NCBI GenBank assembly: GCA_900543945.1
Contig: UQTN01000035.1
Span: 1 to 18,315 of the forward strand
Direction of reading: 5' to 3'
DNA length: 18,315 bases
Source of the DNA: an uncultured Collinsella sp.
Lineage (GTDB): Bacteria > Actinomycetota > Coriobacteriia > Coriobacteriales > Coriobacteriaceae
Of the stretch, positions 1 to 7,596 are shown piece after piece. The notes beneath the pieces were generated by a model that searched no databases, was not told where the DNA came from, and worked only from the letters and a program-made list of their open reading frames with translations. The translations under genes were made by a program, and so were the position numbers. Within the stretch, counting starts at the first letter, position 1. Every line of letters starts with the position of its first letter.

Positions 1-1325
1 TCTACATCACCCTCGGGTGCGCCAAGAACGAGGTCGATACCGACCGCATGCGTTCTCTTTTGACCGCCGCAGGCTACGAGGAGGCATTCGACCCGCAGGA
101 GGCCGATATCGCCATCGTCAATACGTGCTCGTTCCTCGCCTCCGCAACGTCCGAGAGCATCGAGACCACGCTCGAGCTCGCCAACGAGGTGCAGGACGGC
201 GTTCGTTCTTGCCCCATCGTCATGTGCGGCTGTGTGCCGTCGCGCTATGGCGACGACCTGCCTGACGAGCTGCCCGAGGTCGCTGCCTTTGTGAAGGCCG
301 ACGAGGAAGACGGCATCGTGGCAGTCATCGATGGCGTGCTGGGTGTCGAGCGTGAGATCGCGGCCTATATCCCTCAGGTCAAGCGTACCGTCGAGGGTGC
401 CGTTGCCTACGTCAAGATTTCCGATGGCTGCAATCGTTTTTGCAGCTTCTGCATGATCCCCTATATTCGCGGTCGTTATCACTCGCGCAATGCCGAGAGC
501 ATTATTTCTGAGGTGCGCGACATGGTTGCCGGTGGCGTGCGCGAGATCGTGCTGATCGGCCAGGACACGGGCATCTGGGGCACCGACTTTGCGGATGAGG
601 ACGTCGCCGAGGGCTCGCCGCGCAATCTGGCGCAGCTGCTGCGTGCCGTCGCCGAGGCCGTGCGCCCGCAGAACGTCTGGGTCCGCGTGCTCTACCTGCA
701 GCCCGAGGGCATGACCGATGAGCTCATCGAGACGATTCGCGATACGCCCGAGGTGCTTCCCTATATCGATATCCCCGTGCAGCACTGCGACGCGTGCATT
801 CTCAAGGCTATGCGCCGTTCTGGTTCGCGCCAGGAGCTCGAGGACCTGTTCCGCGATCTGCGTGAGCGTATCCCCGGCATCGTGATCCGTTCCACGGCCA
901 TGGTCGGCTTCCCGACCGAGACCGACGACGAGTTCCGCGACCTTATCGACTTTATGGACACCGTCGGCTTTGACTACACGAGCGTCTTTGCCTACTCGCA
1001 GGAGGAGGGCAGCCTGGCCGCTAAGATGGAGGGTCAGGTCGACGAAGAGGTCAAGCTCGAGCGCGCCCAGGAGGCCGTGGACCTGGCTGAGTCGCTCGGT
1101 TTTGCCGCCACCGCCGCACATGTGGGCGAGCGCGCCCAGGTGATCGTCGACGGTATCGAAGAAACCGAGGACGGCGCCGAGCTGATCGGCCATGCCTGGT
1201 TCCAGGCGCCCGATTCCGATGGCGCGGTGCATCTGGACGCCAGCGAGGCGTCCGTGGGTGATATTCTGACCGTCGAGTTTACCGATAGCTTCTGCTATGA
1301 GCTTATCGGACATGTTGTGGAGTAG
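1..1325 (+). CDS. rimO: Ribosomal protein S12 methylthiotransferase RimO, 5' end outside the window
   Basis: Radical SAM enzyme that methylthiolates a conserved aspartate of ribosomal protein S12 in the cytoplasm. The reading frame is open from base 3 and begins with YITLGCAKNEVDTDRM, the typical RimO N-terminus, so only a few residues are missing; the ATG at 48 is internal. The three N-terminal cluster cysteines are visible (codons at 18, 126 and 231), as is the radical SAM motif CNRFCSFC at about 430-452. A C-terminal TRAM-like region follows. The visible 440 residues match the family length of about 440. The NTCSF and IPVQHCD motifs and the LGCAKN start favour RimO over its relative MiaB, which is encoded separately at 7959. 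The stop lies 9 bases before pgsA, suggesting co-transcription. Confidence 0.95.
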   Translation, partial: YITLGCAKNEVDTDRMRSLLTAAGYEEAFDPQEADIAIVNTCSFLASATSESIETTLELANEVQDGVRSCPIVMCGCVPSRYGDDLPDELPEVAAFVKADEEDGIVAVIDGVLGVEREIAAYIPQVKRTVEGAVAYVKISDGCNRFCSFCMIPYIRGRYHSRNAESIISEVRDMVAGGVREIVLIGQDTGIWGTDFADEDVAEGSPRNLAQLLRAVAEAVRPQNVWVRVLYLQPEGMTDELIETIRDTPEVLPYIDIPVQHCDACILKAMRRSGSRQELEDLFRDLRERIPGIVIRSTAMVGFPTETDDEFRDLIDFMDTVGFDYTSVFAYSQEEGSLAAKMEGQVDEEVKLERAQEAVDLAESLGFAATAAHVGERAQVIVDGIEETEDGAELIGHAWFQAPDSDGAVHLDASEASVGDILTVEFTDSFCYELIGHVVE

Positions 1326-1334
1326 GAGAGCGTC

Positions 1335-1973
1335 GTGGCAAACGAGAGCAATAAGGAACTGACGAGTGTTTGGACGCCCGCCAACATCGTGACGTGCGTT
1401 CGCATCGTCTTTATCCCGGTGTTCATGATCGTGTCGGCGCTGTCTCACACGAGCGTTGCCGGTACGGACTGGAGCACCTTCGACGGCCCGCTCGCCGCCG
1501 CCGCCTTTATTCTGTACGTTATCCTGTCGTGCACCGATAAGGTCGACGGCTATCTGGCGCGCTCGCGCAACGAGATCACCGACTTCGGTAAGTTCTTGGA
1601 CCCCATCGCCGACAAGCTACTCGTGTTCTCGGCCCTGCTGCTGTTCCTCGATTTTGGCGCGGTGACCGTGTGGTCCGTGTTCATTATCTTGTTCCGCGAG
1701 CTGTTGGTGAGCGCCCTTCGCATGGTCGCGAGTGCGGCCGGTGTGGTCATTGCCGCCGATAAGCTCGGCAAGTACAAGACGGCGACCACGATGGTCTCCA
1801 TCTGCGGCTACCTGTGCGTCTTTGCGATGACCGGCCTCCAGTTGGGGCCTGCGGAGCTGTTGCTCGGTGTCTATGGCGTTTCACGCTTCCTGTACGCTGT
1901 TGCCGTTGTCCTGACCGTTATCTCGGGCGCCCAGTACTTCTGGAACTGCCGCAAGATCGTCTTTTCGGTCTAG
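1335..1973 (+). CDS. pgsA: CDP-diacylglycerol--glycerol-3-phosphate 3-phosphatidyltransferase
   Basis: Integral membrane enzyme that makes phosphatidylglycerol phosphate from CDP-diacylglycerol and glycerol 3-phosphate, the first committed step to phosphatidylglycerol and cardiolipin. The full CDP-alcohol phosphotransferase signature DGx2ARx8Gx3Dx3D is present with D71, G72, A75, R76, G85, D89 and D93. Several hydrophobic segments surround it (around 18-38, 52-68, 98-125 and 180-205). The length of 212 residues is slightly above the usual 180-200, with a longer loop between the first two segments. The start is GTG, preceded by AGGAGA 5 bases upstream. It sits between rimO and the pncC-like gene with very short gaps, a common arrangement of pgsA near cinA and recA. 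Other CDP-alcohol transferases are possible, but sequence and context favour pgsA. Confidence 0.92.
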   Translation: MANESNKELTSVWTPANIVTCVRIVFIPVFMIVSALSHTSVAGTDWSTFDGPLAAAAFILYVILSCTDKVDGYLARSRNEITDFGKFLDPIADKLLVFSALLLFLDFGAVTVWSVFIILFRELLVSALRMVASAAGVVIAADKLGKYKTATTMVSICGYLCVFAMTGLQLGPAELLLGVYGVSRFLYAVAVVLTVISGAQYFWNCRKIVFSV

Positions 1974-1979
1974 GTCCTG

Positions 1980-2516
1980 GTGGGTATGGCGGACTCTTTT
2001 GAGCAGATTTCCGCACATAACGAGGAGCTGGCGCGCGATATTGTCGAGCGCGCGAGCGCTCGGGGCGTGACGGTTTCTACGGCTGAGTCGCTGACGGCGG
2101 GTATGATCGCCTCGACGATTGCCGATATCCCGGGCGCCTCGGCGGTGCTGCGCGGCGGTGCGGTGACCTATTGCGATGAGATCAAGCATCGTGTTCTGGG
2201 TGTTGAGCAGGAGACGCTCGATCGGTTTAGCGCCGTGTCGCACCAGACGGCGCGCGAGATGGCCGCGGGCTCGCTGGACCTCTATCAGAGCGATGTGGCC
2301 GTGAGCGCAACGGGCTACGCTGGGCCCGGTGGTGGCACCGAGCAAGACCCCGCCGGCACGTTCTATATTGGCTGGGCGTATCGCGTGGCTGATGGGGAAG
2401 TGCCGATCGTGGACTCTGTGCGTTGCCACTATGAGGGCGACCGTTCGTGTGTTCGTGCCCATGCGGTCACGGAGGCATTGGGACGCATTGCCCTTGTGCT
2501 CAACTCTATGGAATAG
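1980..2516 (+). CDS. pncC: Nicotinamide-nucleotide amidohydrolase PncC (stand-alone CinA C-terminal domain)
   Basis: Family role: deamidates nicotinamide mononucleotide to nicotinate mononucleotide, recycling the NMN released by NAD-dependent DNA ligase. The protein is a single CinA C-terminal domain: TAESLTAG at about residues 34-41, the GGAVTYCDEIKHRVLGV region, and TGYAGPGGGTEQDPAGTF near residue 110, all characteristic. The N-terminal molybdopterin-like domain of full CinA (about 410 residues) is absent; the length is 178. The start may be GTG 1980 (AGGT 4 bases upstream) or ATG 1986. It begins 6 bases after pgsA and lies upstream of recA, an association often seen for cinA. A terminator-like hairpin follows, so recA probably uses its own promoter. 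Confidence 0.9.
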   Translation: MGMADSFEQISAHNEELARDIVERASARGVTVSTAESLTAGMIASTIADIPGASAVLRGGAVTYCDEIKHRVLGVEQETLDRFSAVSHQTAREMAAGSLDLYQSDVAVSATGYAGPGGGTEQDPAGTFYIGWAYRVADGEVPIVDSVRCHYEGDRSCVRAHAVTEALGRIALVLNSME

Positions 2517-2523
2517 GCGTGTT

Positions 2524-2547
2524 TTAAGGGGCCTTAGGGCCCCTTAA
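2524..2547 (+). terminator. Hairpin terminator after pncC
   Basis: Perfect 10-bp inverted repeat (TTAAGGGGCC and GGCCCCTTAA) around a TTAG loop, starting 8 bases after the pncC stop. The T tract after it is poor (TTG), so termination efficiency is uncertain; a palindrome of this kind may act on either strand. Confidence 0.65.
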
Positions 2548-2623
2548 TTGTGGAGATAGGAACCTTAGGCTCATTTGGCGTTTGTGCTGGTTGTAGACGT
2601 AATTTTTGCCTGCCTTGTTCATA

Positions 2624-2685
2624 TTTGGTCCTTTGTGGTCAAGCATTTGGTCAGTGTTTGGTCGGCGTTTGGTTGGTTTTTGGAA
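2624..2685. repeat. Phased TTTGGTC-like direct repeats upstream of recA
   Basis: TTTGGTC or a close variant begins at 2624, 2634 (TGTGGTC), 2646, 2657, 2668 (TTTGGTT) and 2679 (TTTGGAA). The steps are 10, 12, 11, 11 and 11 bases, close to one helical turn each. Related TTTGG and TGGTT fragments lie at 2574 and 2588. The run ends about 30 bases before the recA -35 box. It may be a multi-site protein-binding region or a decayed tandem duplication; no known regulator is recognised. Confidence 0.5.
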
Positions 2686-2715
2686 AGACCGCCTGCATAT
2701 GATTTATCTGAACGG

Positions 2716-2744
2716 TTGACCACGAACAGCCGTTCGTTTATTAT
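2716..2744 (+). promoter_or_regulatory. recA promoter
   Basis: TTGACC (2716-2721), a 17-base spacer and TATTAT (2739-2744), a near-consensus housekeeping sigma promoter. The spacer is almost filled by a LexA box, so repressor binding should block polymerase. A GAGGAGG ribosome site and the recA ATG follow. Confidence 0.75.
2723..2736. promoter_or_regulatory. LexA (SOS) box of recA
   Basis: CGAACAGCCGTTCG, a perfect CGAAC-N4-GTTCG palindrome of the Gram-positive/actinobacterial LexA type, extended by one flanking A/T pair. Its place inside the promoter spacer and the presence of lexA in this window support the call. Confidence 0.85.
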
Positions 2745-2774
2745 CGATGCAGGTTGTTAAGAGGAGGGCTATTC

Positions 2775-3923
2775 ATGGCCAAGAATTCAGGTCCCGTACG
2801 TACCGTTCATGCTCGCACGACGGGTAAAGAGCGCGATGAGATGATCGCCACCACCAAGGCCGAGATAGAGAAGAAATTCGGCCAGGGTTCCATCATGAGG
2901 TACGGCGACGGTGGCCCCGAGCTCGAGGTCGAGGCCATCCCTACGGGCGCTCTGGCACTCGATGCCGCTCTGGGTATCGGCGGTGTGCCGCGCGGCCGAA
3001 TCGTCGAGATCTACGGTCCCGAGTCCTCCGGTAAGACGACGCTTTCGCTCGAGATCTTGGCCGAGGCCCAGGCAATGGGTGGCGTTGTGGCATTTATCGA
3101 TGCCGAGCACGCGCTCGATCCCACGTATGCCGCGCGCATCGGCGTGGATATCGACGAGGTGCTCATTTCCCAGCCCGATACGGGTGAGCAGGCGCTCGAA
3201 ATCGTTGACATGCTTGTGCGTTCTGGTGCCATCGATGCCATCGTTGTCGACTCCGTCGCCGCGCTGACCCCGCGTGCCGAGATCGAGGGAGAAATCGGCG
3301 ACACTACGGTCGGTCTTCAGGCTCGCCTGATGAGCCAGGCGCTCCGCAAGCTCGCCGGCTCGCTGTCCAAGTCCAACACGACGTGCATCTTCATTAACCA
3401 GCTGCGTGAGAAGATCGGCGTCATGTTCGGCAACCCCGAGACCACGACGGGCGGCCGCGCCCTTAAGTTCTTCTCTTCGGTACGTATCGACATTCGCCGC
3501 ATCGACAGCATTAAGCTTAAGGACGAGGTTATCGGTAACCGCGTGCGCGCCAAGGTCGTTAAGAACAAGGTGGCAGCTCCGTTCCGTTCTGCTGAGTTCG
3601 ACATCATGTACGGTACGGGCATCTCTAAGGAGGGCTCGATCTTGGACATGGCTGTCGAGTGCGGTATCTGCAAGAAGATGGGCTCCTGGTTTGCCTATGG
3701 CGAGGACAAGCTCGGCAACGGTCGCGAGGCCGCCAAGGCGTTCCTGCGCGAACACCCCGATTGCGCTGACGAGATTGAGCATAAGGTCCGCCTTGCCTGT
3801 GGGCTTGAGTTTGATGACGATGCTCCGTCCGAAGTCGAGCTGACCGATCAGCCTGCGCCCGAGGAGTTTGACGAGCTTTACGCCATCGATGGATCCGCCA
3901 TGCTCGATGATGACGACGAGTAG
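2775..3923 (+). CDS. recA: Recombinase RecA
   Basis: ATP-dependent strand-exchange protein and co-protease that triggers LexA self-cleavage. Walker A GPESSGKT is at residues 81-88 and the Walker B strand reads AIVVDSVAAL. The L1 and L2 region includes the typical NQLREKIGVMFGNPETTTGG. The C-terminus ends in a strongly acidic tail. The length of 382 residues is slightly above the usual 340-355, from an extended N-terminus and tail. ATG 2775 is chosen because GAGGAGG (2761-2767) lies 7 bases upstream; a TTG at 2754 lacks such a site and would overlap the promoter region. Expression should be SOS-controlled through the LexA box at 2723-2736. recX follows after 11 bases. No intein is seen. Confidence 0.98.
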   Translation: MAKNSGPVRTVHARTTGKERDEMIATTKAEIEKKFGQGSIMRYGDGGPELEVEAIPTGALALDAALGIGGVPRGRIVEIYGPESSGKTTLSLEILAEAQAMGGVVAFIDAEHALDPTYAARIGVDIDEVLISQPDTGEQALEIVDMLVRSGAIDAIVVDSVAALTPRAEIEGEIGDTTVGLQARLMSQALRKLAGSLSKSNTTCIFINQLREKIGVMFGNPETTTGGRALKFFSSVRIDIRRIDSIKLKDEVIGNRVRAKVVKNKVAAPFRSAEFDIMYGTGISKEGSILDMAVECGICKKMGSWFAYGEDKLGNGREAAKAFLREHPDCADEIEHKVRLACGLEFDDDAPSEVELTDQPAPEEFDELYAIDGSAMLDDDDE

Positions 3924-3934
3924 CGGTTACGCTC

Positions 3935-4627
3935 ATGTCGTATACGGTGACCGAGGCCACGGTCGTCTTTCCCGATAAGAAGGCGGCCTCCTCGTTCTCG
4001 AGCGGGTATGCGTCCAAAAAGCCTTGCGCACATATCGATTGCGAGCTTGAGGGCGGTTTTAAGCGGTCCATTTGGATTCCCGTGCGGGCCGCGCGCCTGT
4101 ATGTCAAAAACCGCCCTGATCTTCCCTGTGATTGGGATAACTTTCGTGAGGCGGTGCAGCTCATCGAGCGTAAATGTGCTCTCACCATGGTGACCGAGAT
4201 GTTGTCGCGCCGCGACCATGCGACGGGTGAGGTCCGTGACAAGCTGGCTCGCTACGGCTTTCGCCAGCCCGCGATCGATTTCGCCGTCGAGCGCGCCACC
4301 GAGTATCGCTTTTTAGACGAGAACCGCTTTTGCTCGTACTTTATCGAGGAACGCAAGCGGCGCGGTTGGGGACAGCGTAAAATCGAGACCGAGCTCAAGC
4401 GTCGTCATGTCGTGCTCGATGACATTCCCGGTTATCCCGAGGATTATTTTGCCGTCGAAGACGATTTGGCGCGTGCGTCAGCCCTGCTCGCCAAGCGGCG
4501 TGTTCCAGAGACGCGCGGATTTGAAAAACTGGTTCGGTTTTTGATGGGCAAGGGCTTCTCGTATCACATCGCCGCCGATGCCGTTAAGGCACGTCTCGAT
4601 GCCGAACGTGAGGAATGTGCGGTTTAG
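3935..4627 (+). CDS. recX: Regulatory protein RecX
   Basis: RecX modulates RecA by blocking filament extension. The 230-residue protein has the family's three-helix repeats: a first unit with ALTMVTEMLSRRDHATGEVRDKL around residues 82-105, then the YRFLDENRFCSYFIEERKRRGWGQRKIETEL stretch described here by its residues 129-160, and a degenerate third unit with LMGKGFSYHIAADAV near the end. Such units (LxxRxxSxxELxxKL, FLDDxxFAxxYI, RGxGxxKI) are diagnostic. An N-terminal extension of about 75 residues carries no recognised domain. There is no strong ribosome site before the ATG; with only 11 bases after recA, translation probably depends on ribosomes arriving from recA, which would keep RecX low relative to RecA. 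Confidence 0.9.
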   Translation: MSYTVTEATVVFPDKKAASSFSSGYASKKPCAHIDCELEGGFKRSIWIPVRAARLYVKNRPDLPCDWDNFREAVQLIERKCALTMVTEMLSRRDHATGEVRDKLARYGFRQPAIDFAVERATEYRFLDENRFCSYFIEERKRRGWGQRKIETELKRRHVVLDDIPGYPEDYFAVEDDLARASALLAKRRVPETRGFEKLVRFLMGKGFSYHIAADAVKARLDAEREECAV

Positions 4628-4641
4628 GCGTATGTGTTTTG

Positions 4642-4691
4642 TGGCCCTGCCGTTCACCGCGTTTTAGCCGCCGTGCTGGGGCCATTTATTT
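4642..4691 (+). terminator. Possible terminator after recX
   Basis: Inverted repeat TGGCCC (4642-4647) and GGGCCA (4679-4684), with an inner CACCGCG/CGCCGTG pairing and then TTTATTT. The stem is interrupted, so this is tentative. The T tract runs into the -35 box of the next promoter. Confidence 0.4.
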
Positions 4692-4718
4692 GACAGTTGT
4701 TGTGGTTCAACGTACGAT
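4690..4718 (+). promoter_or_regulatory. Promoter upstream of rny
   Basis: Consensus TTGACA (4690-4695), a 17-base spacer and TACGAT (4713-4718). It would give a leader of roughly 160 bases before rny, and likely drives rny, the GHKL ATPase gene and possibly spoVS onward. Confidence 0.65.
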
Positions 4719-4823
4719 AAACACTGTCATTTGCTTTGTGATATGTGCTCATCTGTGATGAGTTTGTTTATATGTTTATCTGTATCCGACCCGCATAAGC
4801 TGCGCCCATATTACTCAAATGTC

Positions 4824-4849
4824 GCGAGCCGTTCGTAAGGACGGTTCGC
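4824..4849 (+). promoter_or_regulatory. Leader hairpin before rny
   Basis: GCGAGCCGTTC and GGACGGTTCGC pair over 11 bp (two G-T wobbles) with a GTAA tetraloop, followed by TTTGTTGTG. It lies in the rny leader, 35 bases before the start codon. It could be a weak attenuator or an RNA processing site; the tail is not a clean T run. Confidence 0.45.
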
Positions 4850-4884
4850 TTTGTTGTGTAACGAATCCATAAAAAGGAGTGAGC

Positions 4885-6435
4885 ATGCCTATCATTGCAG
4901 CGCTCGTTGGCATCGTTTTGGGTGCCGTCGCCGCCATTGCCTACATGCGCACCGCCAAGCAGGGTAGTCTTCACGAGGCCGATGAAAAGATTCAGTCGGC
5001 ACATGCACAGGCTGAGTCCCTGATCGGTGATGCACAGCGTCAGGCTGAGACCCTCAAAAAAGAGGCTCTGCTTGAGGCCAAGGAAGAGATCATCAAGAAT
5101 AAGCAGGCTGCCGAGGCCGAGGACAAGCAGCGTAAGAGCGAGATTCGTACGCTCGAGAATCGCGTGATGCAGCGCGAGGAGTCCCTCGATCGCCGTAACG
5201 ATGCCCTCGATAAGCGCGAGCATCAGCTGTCCAGCCAGGCCGGCCAAGTCGAGAAGCGCTCCCGTGAGCTTGAGGAGCTCTGTGCCAAGCAGACCTCCGA
5301 GCTCGAGCGTATCGCCGACCTTACCCGCGAGGATGCCCATAAGGAGCTGCTCGACAAGGTGCGTGGCGAGGTCACCCATGAGGCTGCCACCATTATTCGC
5401 GAGTCTGAGCAGCAAGTTCGCGCGGAGTGCCATAAAACCGCCCAGGAGATTCTTTCCCTGGCGATTCAGCGCTGTGCCGCCGATCACACCGCCGAGGTCA
5501 CCGTTACCTCCGTGCATATTCCTTCTGACGACCTGAAGGGTCGCATCATCGGCCGCGAGGGCCGTAACATCCGTACCTTCGAGCAGGTGTCCGGCGTCAA
5601 CCTCGTGATCGACGACACGCCCGAGACGGTAGTGCTCTCGAGCTTCGACCCCGTCCGTCGCGAGACTGCCCGCGTCGCTCTCGAGAACCTCATCGCCGAC
5701 GGCCGTATTCACCCCGCCCGTATCGAGGAGATGTATCACAAGGCTGCCGACCTGGTTCAGCAGCGCGTGCGCGAGGCTGGCGAGCAGGCTGCCTTCGATA
5801 CCGGTATCCACGACCTGCACCCCGAGATCGTCAAGACCCTGGGTGCTCTGCGCTACCGCACCTCGTTTGGCCAGAACGTGCTTCAGCACTCCCTCGAGGT
5901 ATCCGACCTGTGCGGTGTGATGGCTTCCGAGCTTGGTCTGGACGTTGTGACAGCCAAGCGCGCTGGTCTGCTGCACGACCTCGGCAAGGCAATCGATCAT
6001 GACGTCGAGGGCCCGCATGCCGTTATTGGCGCCGAGCTTGCCCGCCGCTATGGCGAGAAGCCCGTTATCGTTCACGCCATCGAGGCCCACCACGCCGACG
6101 TCGACCCTAATTCAGTACTCGATGTCCTCGTTCAGGCCGCCGATGCTGTCTCTGCCTCTCGCCCCGGTGCCCGCCGCGAGTCGGCCGAGAACTATATCAA
6201 GCGTCTTGAGAAGCTCGAGGAGATCGCCAACTCCCATGACGGTGTCGAGCGTACCTATGCTATGCAGGCTGGTCGCGAGGTTCACGTTATGGTGCAGCCG
6301 GACAAGATTTCCGACGCCCAGTCCACGGTTTTGGCTCACGATATCGCCCATCAGATCGAGGAAGAGATGGAGTATCCCGGTCAGGTGCGCGTTGTTGTGA
6401 TTCGCGAGAGCCGCGCCGTCGATATCGCTAAATAA
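4885..6435 (+). CDS. rny: Ribonuclease Y
   Basis: Membrane-anchored endoribonuclease that starts mRNA decay and processing. Domain order is classic: N-terminal transmembrane helix (residues 1-20), a long charged coiled coil (about 30-195), a KH RNA-binding domain (about 205-270, with IIGREGRNIRTFE at 221-233), and an HD domain with H335 in LQHSLEVS and the H364-D365 pair in LLHDLGKA. The 516 residues match the usual 510-520. ATG 4885 follows AAGGAG with 5 bases between; a GTG at 4879 overlaps that site and is disfavoured. The next gene starts one base after the stop, implying coupled translation. A long open frame on the opposite strand is a shadow of this gene's codon pattern. Confidence 0.97.
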   Translation: MPIIAALVGIVLGAVAAIAYMRTAKQGSLHEADEKIQSAHAQAESLIGDAQRQAETLKKEALLEAKEEIIKNKQAAEAEDKQRKSEIRTLENRVMQREESLDRRNDALDKREHQLSSQAGQVEKRSRELEELCAKQTSELERIADLTREDAHKELLDKVRGEVTHEAATIIRESEQQVRAECHKTAQEILSLAIQRCAADHTAEVTVTSVHIPSDDLKGRIIGREGRNIRTFEQVSGVNLVIDDTPETVVLSSFDPVRRETARVALENLIADGRIHPARIEEMYHKAADLVQQRVREAGEQAAFDTGIHDLHPEIVKTLGALRYRTSFGQNVLQHSLEVSDLCGVMASELGLDVVTAKRAGLLHDLGKAIDHDVEGPHAVIGAELARRYGEKPVIVHAIEAHHADVDPNSVLDVLVQAADAVSASRPGARRESAENYIKRLEKLEEIANSHDGVERTYAMQAGREVHVMVQPDKISDAQSTVLAHDIAHQIEEEMEYPGQVRVVVIRESRAVDIAK

Positions 6436-6436
6436 C

Positions 6437-7522
6437 ATGAGCGACGCGAACGAGCTCATCTCATTTATCGCGTCGATGTCGGGGGAGGGCAACCTTCGCG
6501 TCGAGGAAAACCTTGGCGAGGGGTATGTCCGCCTCCGCGTTTCGGAGGCCGAGCGGCGTCAGGCAAAGCACGACATTCAGCATGTCGAGGATATCGTCAT
6601 CGAAATGCTTCGTAATGCTCGTGATGCCGGCGCCGATAAGGTCTATCTCGCCACGACCAAGGAAGATGGCGTCCGCACGCTCGTCTTCCTGGACAACGGT
6701 TCGGGCGTGCCGCAGGACATGCAAGAGCGCATTTTCGATGCTCGTGTGACCTCTAAGCTCGAGAGCATGAAGATGGATCGCTGGGGTGTTCACGGACGAG
6801 GCATGGCTTTGTTCTCAATTAAGCAGAACACCGACGAGGCCCGTGTCGTCACGTCGGACGTGGACCTTGGCTCTGCCTTTAAGGTGAGCGTCGCCACCGA
6901 CCGCCTTAGCGAGCGTGCCGATCAGTCCAGCTGGCCCCAGGCCGTCAAGGACGATGACGGTCATTACGTGTGTGCCCGCGGTCCCCACAACATCATTCGC
7001 GCCGCCTGCGAGTTTGCCCTCGAGGAACTGCGCGCCTGTGATGTCTATTTGGGTTCTCCGTCCGAAATCGCCGCGACGCTGCATGCGCAGGCTTCCTGTC
7101 GTCTCGATGCGTCCCGTCTTTTGTTTATTGATGACGAAGCCGAGCTTCCGGTGGTCGATCGACTGGGGCTTGCATCGGATGCCGAGGACTTTATCCGTAT
7201 TTGTTCGGGTCTTGGCCTTGAGATGTCCGAGCGTACGGCCCATCGTATCTTGGCTGGGCAGATTAAGCCCGTTCGCGGCGTGACCGCGCGCCTCCTTCGT
7301 GAGCGCGACTCGTCCTCGCGTGCGTCCACTCCGGTCGATCTTGCTAAGGACCGCCGCGGCTTGCGTATTGCCAAGGATGATATGGCACAGTTCTCACGAG
7401 CCGTTGAGCGTGACTTTAACGACCTTGCTGCTCGGTATTACCTCAACCTCTGCGGCGACCCTAAGATTCGTGTTACACGTGATCGTATCACCGTGACGTT
7501 CGATCTTGCCAAAGAGGAATAG
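6437..7522 (+). CDS. MutL-like GHKL ATPase of unknown function
   Basis: Predicted cytoplasmic 361-residue protein with an N-terminal GHKL (Hsp90/MutL/histidine kinase) ATP-binding fold. The N-box carries E56 and N60 followed by DAGA (63-66), the G1 box is DNGSG (86-90), and a TSK (105-107) precedes GVHGRGMALFSI (117-128). The E-x3-N, DAGA, TSK and glycine-lid order resembles MutL more than histidine kinases, and no phosphoacceptor or sensor domain is visible. The C-terminal 200 residues show no recognised domain, and the MutL dimerisation or endonuclease region is not apparent. It starts one base after rny and precedes spoVS, so it is probably translated together with rny. Whether it acts in RNA decay, DNA repair or cell-state control cannot be told from sequence. 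Confidence 0.8.
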   Translation: MSDANELISFIASMSGEGNLRVEENLGEGYVRLRVSEAERRQAKHDIQHVEDIVIEMLRNARDAGADKVYLATTKEDGVRTLVFLDNGSGVPQDMQERIFDARVTSKLESMKMDRWGVHGRGMALFSIKQNTDEARVVTSDVDLGSAFKVSVATDRLSERADQSSWPQAVKDDDGHYVCARGPHNIIRAACEFALEELRACDVYLGSPSEIAATLHAQASCRLDASRLLFIDDEAELPVVDRLGLASDAEDFIRICSGLGLEMSERTAHRILAGQIKPVRGVTARLLRERDSSSRASTPVDLAKDRRGLRIAKDDMAQFSRAVERDFNDLAARYYLNLCGDPKIRVTRDRITVTFDLAKEE

Positions 7523-7526
7523 CATC

Positions 7527-7555
7527 TTTACCGAGTCCGCTCGGTACGATACAGT
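7527..7555 (+). promoter_or_regulatory. Possible promoter with overlapping small palindrome before spoVS
   Basis: TTTACC (7527-7532) and TACAGT (7550-7555) are 17 bases apart, and ACCGAG/CTCGGT (7530-7545) forms a 6-bp palindrome inside. Both elements are weak matches; this may only be a small hairpin between the ATPase gene and spoVS. Confidence 0.3.
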
Positions 7556-7596
7556 TATTGCAGTTAAAACGTACTTTTAAACGCAGGAGTTTCTTC

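Noticed and set aside
2624..2685. Possible CRISPR-like array
   Set aside because: Units are 7 bases with 3-5 base gaps and no spacers; no cas gene is present.
2575..2760. 61-codon open frame beginning with TTG upstream of recA
   Set aside because: It runs through the phased repeats, the recA promoter and the LexA box, has no ribosome site, and its hydrophobic translation comes from the TTTGG repeats.
2787..3782. 331-codon open frame antisense to recA
   Set aside because: Shadow of recA codon structure; no ribosome site or recognisable domain.
4768..6093. 441-codon open frame antisense to rny
   Set aside because: It lies opposite a certain rny gene; the composition is what GC-rich codon bias produces on the opposite strand, and it resembles no known family.
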